DNA of 64,000 nt from Actinoallomurus purpureus (GTDB lineage Bacteria > Actinomycetota > Actinomycetes > Streptosporangiales > Streptosporangiaceae), in contig NZ_JAMXMY010000026.1 in NCBI RefSeq assembly GCF_024055795.1, forward strand, positions 62,001-126,000. Reading direction: 5' to 3'. Position numbers and translations under genes: made by a program. Below are positions 17,294 to 25,764 of the stretch, in pieces. Within the stretch, counting starts at the first letter, position 1, and each line of letters opens with the position of its first letter. A model generated the notes under the pieces. That model searched no databases and was not told the DNA's origin. It saw only the letters and a list, made by a program, of their open reading frames with translations.

Positions 17294-18487
17294 ATGGCCG
17301 GGCTCGACCGGGTCAAGCTGCTCGCGGCGCGGTACCGTGCCGCGACCGACCGGCCGTACCTCGCCTCAGCGCTGTACTCGCTGACGGTCGTGCCCAGCGA
17401 GGGCGTGCCGACCATGGGCGTCGACCGGCACTGGCGGTGCTACGTGTCACCGGCCTTCGTGGACGCGACGCCCGTTCCGGAGCTCGCGGGCGTGTGGATC
17501 CACGAGGTCGCGCACCTGCTGCGCGACCACCACGGCCGCGCGGACCGGTTGCCCGCCGCGGACCAGCGCGACCGGCTGCGCCTCAACGTCGCCCAGGACT
17601 GCGAGATCAACGACGACCTCATCGCCGACGGGCTGGCGCTGCCGGCCGGTCGGGTGGAGCCCCGCGGCTTCGGGCTGGACGCCGGACGGCTGTTCGAGGA
17701 GTACCTGCCCCACCTGCCTCCCTCGGCCACCTGTTCCGACTGCGGCTCCGGCGCCCACGGCTCGCCGGCCGGATGGGAGCTCCCCGGAACCGATGGGCCG
17801 GGCGGGGTCGGCCCGGTCGAGGCGGAGGCGCTGCGCCGGCACACCGCCGAGGCGATGCGCGCCCACCAGCGCAACCGCGGCGACCTCCCCTCTGGCTGGC
17901 GGCGGTGGGCCGAGCAGATCCTCGAGCCCACGGTCGACTGGCGGCGGATGCTGGCGGGCGCCGTACGGGAGGCGGTGGCGTGGGCGGCCGGGGCGGTCGA
18001 CTACACGTACCGCCGCCCGTCGCGCCGCACCGCCGCCCTGCGCGCCGCCGCGTCGCGCGACGTCGTCCTGCCCAGCCTGCGCCGACCCGTCCCCGTGGTG
18101 GCGATCGTCGTCGACACGTCCGGGTCGATGGGCGAGGACGACCTGGCGGCGGCCCTCGGCGAGGTCACCGGTGTGCTGCGCGAGGTCGGCGTCGGCGGCA
18201 ACCGGGTCACCGTGCTGGCCTGCGACGCCGACGTCCACGCCGCCTCCCGGGTGACGTCCGCACAGCAGGTCACGCTCGCCGGTGGCGGCGGCACCGACAT
18301 GCGGGTCGGCATCCGGGCCGCCCTCGCCCTGCCCGAACGGCCCGGCGTCGTGATCGTGCTCACCGACGGATTCACCCCGTGGCCCGAGGAACCCGCGTCG
18401 GCCCGCCTCATCGCCGCCCTCATCGGCGCGGACGCCCCGGCCCCGCCGTCCTGGGTCGAGACCGTCCGCGTCGCAGACCGGCGTTAG
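17294..18487 (+). CDS. DUF2201-type VWA-like putative metallopeptidase
   Basis: 397 residues with two parts. The N-terminal half has GVWIHEVAHLLRDHH (near 68-82), an HExxH zinc-peptidase motif, followed by NVAQDCEINDDL. The C-terminal half is a von Willebrand A-like domain with the MIDAS motif VDTSGSM near 275 and later conserved TD in VIVLTDGF. This matches the DUF2201 family, commonly paired with MoxR ATPases. With MoxR it probably forms the working core of the operon; the LRR and ankyrin proteins could choose targets. Both HExxH and MIDAS are intact, so activity is plausible. Last gene of the operon. Confidence 0.88.
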   Translation: MAGLDRVKLLAARYRAATDRPYLASALYSLTVVPSEGVPTMGVDRHWRCYVSPAFVDATPVPELAGVWIHEVAHLLRDHHGRADRLPAADQRDRLRLNVAQDCEINDDLIADGLALPAGRVEPRGFGLDAGRLFEEYLPHLPPSATCSDCGSGAHGSPAGWELPGTDGPGGVGPVEAEALRRHTAEAMRAHQRNRGDLPSGWRRWAEQILEPTVDWRRMLAGAVREAVAWAAGAVDYTYRRPSRRTAALRAAASRDVVLPSLRRPVPVVAIVVDTSGSMGEDDLAAALGEVTGVLREVGVGGNRVTVLACDADVHAASRVTSAQQVTLAGGGGTDMRVGIRAALALPERPGVVIVLTDGFTPWPEEPASARLIAALIGADAPAPPSWVETVRVADRR

Positions 18488-18527
18488 CCTGGTCGGGCCA
18501 GGTGATCGACAGGAGAGGCGGGTCGCG

Positions 18528-19232
18528 ATGACCACACGACGCGAGCGCCTGCGAGCCGAGCTCGACCGGGAGATCCGGGCGTCCGCGCATCGGCTGCTCC
18601 GGGCCGACGGACCGGCGGCGATGACCCTGGCCGCGATCGCCCGCGAGGTCGGGATCACCGCGCCCGCGATCTACCGGTACTACGAGAGTCACGACGACCT
18701 CGTACGCGCGGTCGCCTCCGACCTGGTGGAGGACCTGGTGGCGACGCTCACGGCGGCCGCCGACCCGTCCTACGATCTGCTCACGCGGCTCACCGGCGCC
18801 ACCAACGCGATCCGCACGTGGGCCCTGGAGCACCCCGCGGAGTTCGCGTTCCTGTTCGGGTCGCCCAACGGGACCTCGGGCCGGGCGCAGGGCGAGATCT
18901 CGGCCGGCTGGGTGGTGCGGCTCGCCCACCTCTTCGGCGGCCTGTTCGAGGAGCTCTGGCGGCAGCGGCCGTTCGCCGTCATTCCGGACGCGGAGCTCGC
19001 CCCCGCCCTGCGCGACGAACTCGCCGCCTACCGGAGGACGACCGGGCTCGACCTCCCGCTCGGAGCCATCTGGATCCTTCTGACGTGCTGGCATCGGATC
19101 TACGCCGCGGTCTGTCTGGAGATCTTCGGCCATCTCGGGGTCGGCATCGACGATCACGGTCCGCTGTTCGACCAGATGCTCGTCGAGCTGGTCGCCTCGC
19201 TCGGTCTCGTCTACGAACCGCCGGCGCGCTGA
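18528..19232 (+). CDS. TetR/AcrR-family regulator with WHG-type C-terminal domain
   Basis: 234 residues. The N-terminal HTH (about 15-60) includes MTLAAIAREVGITAPAIYRYYESHDDLV, a textbook TetR recognition helix. The C-terminal half has WALEHPAEFAFLFGSP and the later ILLTCWHRIYAAVCLEIFGHL, typical of the WHG (TetR_C_25-like) ligand/dimer domain. AGGAGAGG precedes the ATG. It stands alone, 40 bases after the MoxR/VWA operon, and converges on the lipoprotein gene. The ligand and targets cannot be read from sequence. Confidence 0.9.
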   Translation: MTTRRERLRAELDREIRASAHRLLRADGPAAMTLAAIAREVGITAPAIYRYYESHDDLVRAVASDLVEDLVATLTAAADPSYDLLTRLTGATNAIRTWALEHPAEFAFLFGSPNGTSGRAQGEISAGWVVRLAHLFGGLFEELWRQRPFAVIPDAELAPALRDELAAYRRTTGLDLPLGAIWILLTCWHRIYAAVCLEIFGHLGVGIDDHGPLFDQMLVELVASLGLVYEPPAR

Positions 19233-19245
19233 CGCCCACCGGCGC

Positions 19246-20511
19246 CTACCCGGCGGCGGCCTGGAAGACCAGGGAATGGTCCTGCTCGACGATGGCGCCA
19301 TAGGGGCCGACGAGTGACGGTGCCGCGCCCGGCGAGGTCTCGCGATCGCGACCGGTGCGGGCGTCGAGGACGACGGGGCCGTTGGCGGTGGTCCCGTAGA
19401 GGGCGCCATGCCACACGGCGGTGACCGTGGGCTGTGTCCTCCCGCCCTTCGGCAGCTCCCACAGCGGCCGCACCGTGGCCGCGTCGAAGGCCAGGACCTG
19501 GTGGGTCGAATGGCAGACGGTCACCGACCTACCGTCGTGGACGCAGTCGTAGCGGACGCTCTGGTCCGGGAACCGGAAACGCCGCCTGCCCGTGGAGATG
19601 TCCAGGAGGCCGTCGGCTCCGTCCCCGGCGAACAGCGCCACCAGCGTCGGTCCGGCGGGGCCGGCCTCGTAGGTGTGGGTCAAGACCGGGGCCGTACTCC
19701 AGCGGACCGCGTTCGTCATCGCGTCGATGCCCTGCAGCCGGTACTTGCCGCCGCCGAAGATGCCGGCGAGGCGCACCGTGCCGATGACGACGACCCGACC
19801 GCCGGACGCGGCGACCGGGATCACCCCGCGCCGGGCCCAGCGGATCCGGCGTGCGGCCGGGTCCACGACCACGACGGCGTCCACCCCCGACCCGCTCAGC
19901 CCGATGACGATCGCCTGATCGTCGGCGCCGACGATCTGGTGGTAGGTGAAGTCCTCCCCCGCCAGGTGCGGCGGCAGCGGCAGTGCGTCGTCACTGACCG
20001 TACGCCCGGTTGCCGGGTCGACGACGAGGACCTCGAGCACCGGCGTCGCGGCCGTGGTGCCATGGCCCGGCAGCTTCCCGGGGAAGAGTCCGACGACCCG
20101 CTCCCGGCCGCCCGAGGACACGATGGCCGGTCTGATGTCCCGGCCGTCAACGGTCGCGCCCGCCCCCGGCCGGGCGCTCCACGAGGGATCGCCGGTGGTC
20201 ACGTCGACCGCCCGGAGTCCCTCGGCATCCTGGAAGTACGCCAGGCGTCCGGCCACCGCCACGTCGCCCGCGTCGTCCGGTCCGGTCGCCGTGGACAGCA
20301 GCGGACGGCCGTTCGGCGCGAACCTCACGGGCGGGTCGAAGTGGGGGGCGTCCTTCGCGGCGGGAATCTTCGACCTGACCGCCCCGGCCCGTGGCCCGTC
20401 CTCTCGTCCGCATGCGCTCATGGTGAGGGCCAGTGCCCCTCCGGCGAGCGCCGCCGTGACCCGGGCGAAGACTCCCGGCACTGAAACGTTCCCGCGCGAC
20501 CTGCGCTTCAT
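19246..20511 (-). CDS. Secreted PQQ-like beta-propeller lipoprotein
   Basis: 421 residues. A basic start plus hydrophobic segment ends in the lipobox LTMSAC (about 28-33), so it is a lipoprotein. The mature part has repeated strands of the type VAVAGRLAYFQDAEGLRAVDVTTGDPSW and VVVVDPAARRIRWARRG, as in PQQ-binding-like beta-propellers (often eight blades). Such proteins are usually extracytoplasmic scaffolds or sensors without PQQ. It is transcribed convergently with the TetR gene (13-base gap). Its upstream 20512-20660 is AT-richer and probably holds the promoter. Confidence 0.82.
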   Translation of the reverse strand: MKRRSRGNVSVPGVFARVTAALAGGALALTMSACGREDGPRAGAVRSKIPAAKDAPHFDPPVRFAPNGRPLLSTATGPDDAGDVAVAGRLAYFQDAEGLRAVDVTTGDPSWSARPGAGATVDGRDIRPAIVSSGGRERVVGLFPGKLPGHGTTAATPVLEVLVVDPATGRTVSDDALPLPPHLAGEDFTYHQIVGADDQAIVIGLSGSGVDAVVVVDPAARRIRWARRGVIPVAASGGRVVVIGTVRLAGIFGGGKYRLQGIDAMTNAVRWSTAPVLTHTYEAGPAGPTLVALFAGDGADGLLDISTGRRRFRFPDQSVRYDCVHDGRSVTVCHSTHQVLAFDAATVRPLWELPKGGRTQPTVTAVWHGALYGTTANGPVVLDARTGRDRETSPGAAPSLVGPYGAIVEQDHSLVFQAAAG

Positions 20512-20960
20512 CCCACCTGCCTCGATGTTCCGTGAATAGGCGTAGTCATGTTAATGACAATAACGGAGTAATGCATAGTAATCACCCGCGACGGCAGGGA
20601 GTTGTGGCATGTCCGGATGTCCGTGAAACCATGACCCGTACCTGAGATCCGGGCCACCGCGGAGAAAGGATGAGCGTGAACCTTCGGGAGATCCGGTCCC
20701 TCATCCGGCTCGAGCCGGTCGAGCGCGACCCGGTACGACGGCGGCTCGCCCACTGCCACGACATCGACGACCCCTGCCTGGACAAAAGCGCATTCAGATA
20801 CGGCCCTAATGCCATGGCGTCCGCCACTTGGGCAGCAAAGGAGCGACCCCGCGCGCTCCGTATGCGTTACTCAACCACCAGGTCGCGCTATCGATGGGAG
20901 TGGTGTCTTGGTGGCATCATTGCCTGGGTCAGCGTTTCCCCCCACTCAGGGAGATTTTCT
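20512..20960. other. 449-base intergenic stretch with an abortive reading frame
   Basis: Between the divergent lipoprotein and the AMP-binding-C/membrane gene. A good ribosome site (GGAGAAAGG) precedes an ATG at 20670, and the first 38 codons read like a protein (LREIRSLIRLEPVERDPVRR). The frame then runs on as unlikely sequence into the next gene. It may be the remnant of a lost gene or a long leader. No RNA structure is evident. Confidence 0.4.
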
Positions 20961-21698
20961 ATGGGCTATGAGGACGTCGAGGCGGAACTTCTCAGGCATC
21001 CGGCTGTGCGGGAGTGCGTGGTCACCAGAATCGAGACCGGGCCACAGAAGAAGACGCTCGTCGCTTACGTCGTCGCCACAGGTCAGACCGATGTCGCGGA
21101 GATTCGGACGTTCCTGTCGGCCCCCCGTCTGCGATCCGAGCGGATCCCGCGCGCCGTGATATCGGTGGAATCCCTGCCCCGTACCGGTTCCGGTGAGGTG
21201 GACCGCGAAGCGCTTCCGCTTCCGGTGCTTCCGGGGCAGGCGGCGGGTGGTAAAGGGGCGCTGTCTGATCTGGGCGATGGGCCGCGCACGGTGGTCATGC
21301 TGGTGCTCGCGGGGCTCGTCGCTTTGGTGGCGTTCCTGATCACCGACAGTCTTTGGCCGGGTTCCACTGATCTGTCGGCGGTGCCGAACGAGTGGAAGGC
21401 ACTCTTCACAGGGCTCTATGTGGCCGAATGCCTGGCGTTCGGCTTGGGGATCGGCTTCCTGCTCTTCGGCCGCGGGCGGTTGGCCCGTCTGGGACGCCCT
21501 GTAGGGCTGACCACGCTCGCCCATCTGTCGATCGTCTGGCTGCTGGTCGCCTGGTGGCCGCAGGACAACCTCTACCGGCTCACTGCCAAGACCGACTGGA
21601 GCGGTCAGGCCGCCCTCGTCTACGGGTTCAACGTCACCTTGATGATCGCCGCAGCCGTCCTCGTCGTCTTCGCGGTCCGCGAGCGCCGGGCGGGCTGA
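20961..21698 (+). CDS. AMP-binding C-terminal domain fused to four membrane helices
   Basis: 245 residues. The N-terminal 75 (VEAELLRHPAVRECVVTRIE, AYVVATGQTDVAEIRTFL, IPRAVISVESLPRTGSGEVDREAL) match the small C-terminal domain of ANL adenylating enzymes, including the hinge-distal PRTGSGEVDR segment whose family equivalent holds the catalytic Lys (here Glu-Val-Asp follows the Gly). The large adenylating domain is absent. Four TM helices follow (about 100-120, 138-160, 175-193, 210-232). The ATG at 20961 has GGGAG seven bases upstream; a longer in-frame start at 20670 is less credible. It ends overlapping the convergent ATP-grasp gene by 65 bases. Function unknown. Confidence 0.75.
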   Translation: MGYEDVEAELLRHPAVRECVVTRIETGPQKKTLVAYVVATGQTDVAEIRTFLSAPRLRSERIPRAVISVESLPRTGSGEVDREALPLPVLPGQAAGGKGALSDLGDGPRTVVMLVLAGLVALVAFLITDSLWPGSTDLSAVPNEWKALFTGLYVAECLAFGLGIGFLLFGRGRLARLGRPVGLTTLAHLSIVWLLVAWWPQDNLYRLTAKTDWSGQAALVYGFNVTLMIAAAVLVVFAVRERRAG

Positions 21699-23415
21699 CT
21701 TCCAGATCCCCGAACATCTCGCCCAGTGCCGCGTTCGCGGCGCGGACGGACGTTTCCGCCTCCTCAAGGGTCCGCGACGTACGGGCGGCGATCGCCACGC
21801 CCAGGTAGGGGACGGGATCGAATGCGGCTGTCGGGATCGTGACCAGCAGTGTGGCGCCTAGTGCCCGGCAGCTCCGCACGGTACGGGTGACGTGTGCGCG
21901 CAACGCGCTGGCGGGCAGCCGTGCCCCCAGCGGTAGCCGGTCGAGCGTGCGGACGACGTGACCTCCCCCTCGGAGACGATCCAGGGCGGCCTGAATGTGG
22001 AACGCGACGGCGGGGCCGGTGAGCCGCAGATTGATCTCGGTAGGGGCGAGGCGGGCGGATCGGTCGGTGACGAAATCAACGTCGTACCAGCCCCGATAAC
22101 CGTTCTCGGCCAGGGCCCGGCCCACCGCTGCCCCGAACGCCATGGCCGTTTCAGTGAGCGGGTCGGGCAGGACACCGGGGCCGACGGTGACTCCCCGGTA
22201 GCTGGTCCCGTCGACGTCCATCAGCCCGACGCCGACCGGGTGGACCTCGCCGCCGGCGTCGATGACGGCGTCGAAGGTGGGGTTACGGTACGGGCCGGAT
22301 CCCTCCACGTACTCCTCCAGCAGCACGCCGTCGCGCGCCCACCGCCGTGCCAATGAGCGGAATCCTTCGGTCTCGGGCGACACGATCAGCGTGCCGGACC
22401 CGCCGACGCCGTACTCGCTCTTCAACACCACTCGGGCCCCGCCGGCCAGTTCCCGTGCGAGTGCGCGCGGCGAACCTACCGGCCGTTGTGCGGGGACGAG
22501 GATTCCCGGGTGATCGGGAGCCAGCGTTTGGAACAACGCGTGCGCACGCCTCTTGGACTCGTACCGGCCGATGGCTTCCACGACACCGCCGGGTGACGGG
22601 GCGATCGGCTCGAACGCCGGCGTACGGCCCCACGGCAGGACCCGTGAGGTGAGGCGTTGCATCAGGTCCGGCCGGGCCCGGATCGCCTTGGAAACCCGGC
22701 CGTCACCGGCGATCCCACTGTGTACCTCCACCTCGCCCCAGCCGAGTACGGCGGCGACGTCCCGTACCCACCAATCCTCGACCCGCTCGGGGAGAACGAT
22801 CACCGTCGGGCGTGGACCGCAGAAGGCAGCCAGGCAGGAGTAGTGGTCGGGACCCTGGACACCGCCGGTGAACTGGCCGTTGAACTCGGCGACATTGCCG
22901 ACCTGGACCGTGGGACCTCCCTCGCTCCAAGCGACAGACCAGGACGCCTCCGGCGCGACCGGCCATGCAACGAGCACGGGCAGGACACGGTCCTGCCCGG
23001 TGAAGTCCTGTCGTTCCGCCCCCATCGCCAGGTAGAACGCCTCCGCGTTGGGGTCGGATTCGATCGTCACCCGGGTGAACCCGAGCCGTCCCGCCTCCCG
23101 CAGCCCGTGCTCGTACAGCGCGCGTCCCACGCCACCGCCGATCGCGTGCGGCTCCACGAACAGCAGGCCCAGCTCACCCTCCGGTGGATCACCCTCCAGC
23201 GTGGCCACACCCACGACCAGTCCATCCCGTTCGGCCACCACCGCGCGCCGTTCGACGACTTCACCACGCCGAAGCCGAAGATCCTCCCGGCAAGCGGCCA
23301 GAAACGCCTCGTCATAGCCCCAGTACGCCTTGGAACGCATTACCAGCCCGCTGAGCGCCTCCGCCTCATCCGGGCGCGCTGCCCTGAGCTTCACCGCTCC
23401 GGTCGAGCCACTCAT
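21634..23415 (-). CDS. GNAT acetyltransferase / ATP-grasp ligase fusion (PGM1-like)
   Basis: 593 residues. Residues 8-150 are a GNAT domain (VVAERDGLVVGVATLEGD, then GGGVGRALYEHGLREAGRLGFTRVTIESDPNAEAFYLAMGAE). From about 175, GPTVQVGNVAEFNG and GPRPTVIVLPE resemble the pre-ATP-grasp region. An ATP-grasp domain (about 310-500) follows with VVLKSEYGVGGSGTLIV, VLLEEYVEGSG, and the metal-site ending TEINLRLTGPAVAF. The arrangement resembles PGM1-type peptide ligases (pheganomycin) that join an amino acid or modified residue to a peptide; fusion to GNAT suggests acylation and ligation of one substrate. That role is inference. No precursor peptide is evident nearby. Confidence 0.8.
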   Translation of the reverse strand: MSGSTGAVKLRAARPDEAEALSGLVMRSKAYWGYDEAFLAACREDLRLRRGEVVERRAVVAERDGLVVGVATLEGDPPEGELGLLFVEPHAIGGGVGRALYEHGLREAGRLGFTRVTIESDPNAEAFYLAMGAERQDFTGQDRVLPVLVAWPVAPEASWSVAWSEGGPTVQVGNVAEFNGQFTGGVQGPDHYSCLAAFCGPRPTVIVLPERVEDWWVRDVAAVLGWGEVEVHSGIAGDGRVSKAIRARPDLMQRLTSRVLPWGRTPAFEPIAPSPGGVVEAIGRYESKRRAHALFQTLAPDHPGILVPAQRPVGSPRALARELAGGARVVLKSEYGVGGSGTLIVSPETEGFRSLARRWARDGVLLEEYVEGSGPYRNPTFDAVIDAGGEVHPVGVGLMDVDGTSYRGVTVGPGVLPDPLTETAMAFGAAVGRALAENGYRGWYDVDFVTDRSARLAPTEINLRLTGPAVAFHIQAALDRLRGGGHVVRTLDRLPLGARLPASALRAHVTRTVRSCRALGATLLVTIPTAAFDPVPYLGVAIAARTSRTLEEAETSVRAANAALGEMFGDLEVSPPGARGPRRRRGRLRRSSR

Positions 23416-23783
23416 GCCGGGATGCTCTCACGGGGTGACTCATCAGGCGGTGGCCTCCATCGCGACTCCGTGGTGTGGCGTCGGATATCCGCCAGCCCTG
23501 GCGGCGGGAGGCGAGCACGCTAAGAGGCATGGCCGTGTTTCTATGCGCCCGACCCGACGTCCTAACCGGACGTCCGCTCATGCCGCTGAGCGCCATGGTG
23601 ACCAGGTCGCCGGTTCGTCTTGCGTCATCATCGGGTTCGGCCCGATCGTTAGAGCAGCGGTGGGTGATTGCCGTCCGGCGGGCGGCTGCGTCCCGAGCTA
23701 TGGCCCGGGACCGGCGTGCAAGCCAAGTAGCTGCCGCCCCCGGTAGGCGACCATCGACAACGACAACTAGAGGAACCCAGCCC
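23416..23783. other. 368-base stretch without a supported gene
   Basis: Lies between the GNAT/ATP-grasp start and the ATPase fragment. Open frames exist on both strands but none has a ribosome site, domain or plausible composition. It presumably carries the ATP-grasp promoter on its left and debris from the adjacent insertion on its right. Confidence 0.5.
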
Positions 23784-23939
23784 GTGATCGTCCAACACCT
23801 TCATGTTGAGGTGGCCGAGCCGATCGACCGTACACGATGGCCGTACACCATCCCTGCCGTGGCGGCGATCCACGATCATGGGCTGGGGCTCCATCAGCCC
23901 GTGACGTTCCTCATTGGTGAGAACGGATCCGGCAAGTCG
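23784..23939 (+). pseudogene. Truncated AAA/ABC-type ATPase, N-terminal fragment
   Basis: From a GTG at 23784 with AGGAAC upstream, 52 codons read MIVQHLHVEVAEPIDRTRW..., ending in VTFLIGENGSGKS, an intact Walker A of the predicted AAA-family (RecF/ABC-like) ATPases. Directly after the P-loop the sequence changes to unrelated proline-rich translation at the edge of the IS remnant. The remaining ATPase is not seen elsewhere in the window. Clearly a broken gene, interrupted by insertion and deletion. Confidence 0.7.
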
Positions 23940-24225
23940 GGCCCTCCCCGGCCCTCCCCCCGAGGTGTGGACACCCTGAGCGCCCCGGATCATGAAGGTC
24001 TGGGGGTGAGAGGGGTCCTGCGTGGTGATGAAGGTCTACTCCGAGGAGTTCAAGGCCGACGCGGTGGCGTTGTATCTGTCGGATCCGGCGCAGACGTACG
24101 CGTCGGTGGCCAAGGACCTGGGCGTCAACCGCGAGACGCTGCGGTTGTGGGTGCGTCAGGCCCGGGCTGGCCAAGCCGGTGAGACGCTGGCCCGGCGGCG
24201 GGAGGCCGGCGCTGCCCCGGTAGCC
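23940..24225 (+). mobile_element. IS3-type insertion sequence remnant (orfA start)
   Basis: The ATG at 24028 opens MKVYSEEFKADAVALYLSDP and then ASVAKDLGVNRETLRLWVRQAR, the helix-turn-helix of IS3-family OrfA transposases common in actinomycetes. The frame leaves transposase-like sequence after about 50 codons; orfB (DDE integrase) is missing. Upstream 23940-24027 probably contains the left end, but I cannot define the terminal inverted repeat with only one end present. It is joined in frame to a phosphotransferase-like tail. Confidence 0.7.
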
Positions 24226-24489
24226 TCCGACGCCGTGCTGGACTGGGAAATGTGGGGCCGAGCCCCGTACGGCTACGACGCCGCCACCCTCTATTGCCAC
24301 ACCCTCCTGCAAGCCGACGTCGCCCAGACGGTGCACGACACGTTCGCTGACATGCTCGACACCCCAGAGGGGACACGGACCCAGCTGTTCGTGATCACTC
24401 GCATGCTCTTTCGTGCCGATCGTGGCGACTACGACGACCTGGTGATCCCACTGCACCGCCACGCTCGTTCGCTCCTCGCCGCGTCCTGA
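24226..24489 (+). pseudogene. C-terminal fragment of aminoglycoside-phosphotransferase-like protein
   Basis: In frame with the truncated transposase, about 88 codons read VLDWEMWGRAPYGYDAATLY...LFVITRMLFRADRGDYDDL and end HRHARSLLAAS. This resembles the C-terminal part of APH/choline-kinase-like proteins, where a D-W-E motif is followed by G-x-x-x-x-D. The N-terminal kinase lobe and catalytic loop are absent. The in-frame union gives a 155-residue chimeric ORF (ATG 24028) that might be translated but has no coherent function. Confidence 0.5.
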
Positions 24490-24641
24490 CCCTGAGGTGC
24501 GTCACGCTGATCGTGTTCGACGCCGTCCGAAGCGACCTCATCCCGGCGAGGGATGCGGCTATCGGTACGGCGAGGGAGGTGATCGTGGTGGCGGCAGGTG
24601 CATACTCTCGGCCGGGTTCCCTCTGAACACAGGAGTCGGCC

Positions 24642-25760
24642 GTGCGAGCGAGCACTCTCCGGGTTTCGCGGCTCGACGCCGCCATCGCCGCCGTCGTCAC
24701 CGCCGCGACGGTGACGACGGCGTTCGTCCCGTACCGGCAGCCGTGGTGGTTCCTGGCGCTGACGTTGGTGGCCTCGGTGCCGGTGGCGTGGCGGCGGGCG
24801 ATCTTCACGGTGGGCGGGCTCGTGGGCGGCGCGACGACGGTCCTGGCGGTCACCGCCGGCTCACTGGCGCACACGCCGCTGCTGTTCCTGCCGTACGGGG
24901 TGCTGGTCTGCACCTTTACGTTCGCGGCGCGGACCATGTCGCCGGTGCGGCGGGCCGTCGGCATCGTGGCCCTGGTCGTGGGCGTGGTGGTGTCCCTGGT
25001 GGTACCGGAGGAGGATCTGGAGACCTACCGTTACCTGGTCACAGCCATCGTCGCGGCGTACGCCGTCGGGGTGGGCGCGCGGGCGCGGCGGGCCGCGCGT
25101 GCCGCCGAACGAGAGCGCGAGCGGCGCCTACGCGAGGAGCGCGCCGCCGCCGTGGACCGCGAACGAACCCGCATCGCCCGTGACATGCACGACATCGTCA
25201 CGCACTCGGTCGGCATCATGATCGTGCAGGCGGAGGCCGGCCCGCTGGTCGTACGCGAGGACCCGGAGAAGGCCGAAGCGATCTTCGAGGCGATCGGGGC
25301 CGCCGGGCGCGACGCCGTCGGACAGCTCCGCCTGATCCTCGGTGCCCTGCGCGGCGGCCAGGACGACGAGGGCACGGCGCACGGGCCGGTGCCCGGAATC
25401 GAGGCCGTGCCCGGACTCCTGGACAACGCCCGCCGCGCGGGCCTCGACGCGGCCCTCCATGTCGACGGCGAGCCACGGATGGTCGCGGCCGACGTGGACG
25501 TCGCCGTGTACCGGATCGTCCAGGAGGCGCTGACCAACACGATCCGGCACGCGGCCGCGCGCACCGTGGGCGTACGGCTCCGCTGGTCCGCCGACACCTT
25601 GGAGATCGAGGTGTCGGACGACGGGCGGGGCGCTCCCGATCTGCGCGAGGGGCACGGCGTGATCGGCATGCGGGAACGCGTCACGGCCTGCGGCGGCACG
25701 CTGAGGGTGCGACCCGGGCACCCCGGCTTCACCGTCGCCGCCACTCTTCCGATCGGATAG
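24642..25760 (+). CDS. NarL-type sensor histidine kinase (HisKA_3)
   Basis: 372 residues. Four or five TM helices occupy about 15-150, followed by a coiled basic linker and the dimerisation/phosphoacceptor motif ERTRIARDMHDIVTHSVGIM (His in DMHD, near 187). The HATPase domain has VQEALTNTIRHA as N-box and DDGRGAP and GHGVIGMRERV as G-boxes. The GTG at 24642 has AGGAG nine bases upstream. Four bases separate it from its regulator. The signal is probably membrane-derived, since no extracytoplasmic domain exists, as in many actinomycete envelope-stress kinases. Confidence 0.93.
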   Translation: MRASTLRVSRLDAAIAAVVTAATVTTAFVPYRQPWWFLALTLVASVPVAWRRAIFTVGGLVGGATTVLAVTAGSLAHTPLLFLPYGVLVCTFTFAARTMSPVRRAVGIVALVVGVVVSLVVPEEDLETYRYLVTAIVAAYAVGVGARARRAARAAERERERRLREERAAAVDRERTRIARDMHDIVTHSVGIMIVQAEAGPLVVREDPEKAEAIFEAIGAAGRDAVGQLRLILGALRGGQDDEGTAHGPVPGIEAVPGLLDNARRAGLDAALHVDGEPRMVAADVDVAVYRIVQEALTNTIRHAAARTVGVRLRWSADTLEIEVSDDGRGAPDLREGHGVIGMRERVTACGGTLRVRPGHPGFTVAATLPIG

Positions 25761-25764
25761 GCCC

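Noticed and set aside
15994-18531. 845-codon plus-strand frame over MoxR and VWA genes
   Set aside because: Different frame from two intact families; Arg/Gly/Pro-rich composition with no recognisable motif.
24497-25183. Plus-strand frame overlapping the NarL-type kinase start
   Set aside because: Frame-shifted reading of the kinase; the kinase frame has all expected boxes and its own ribosome site.
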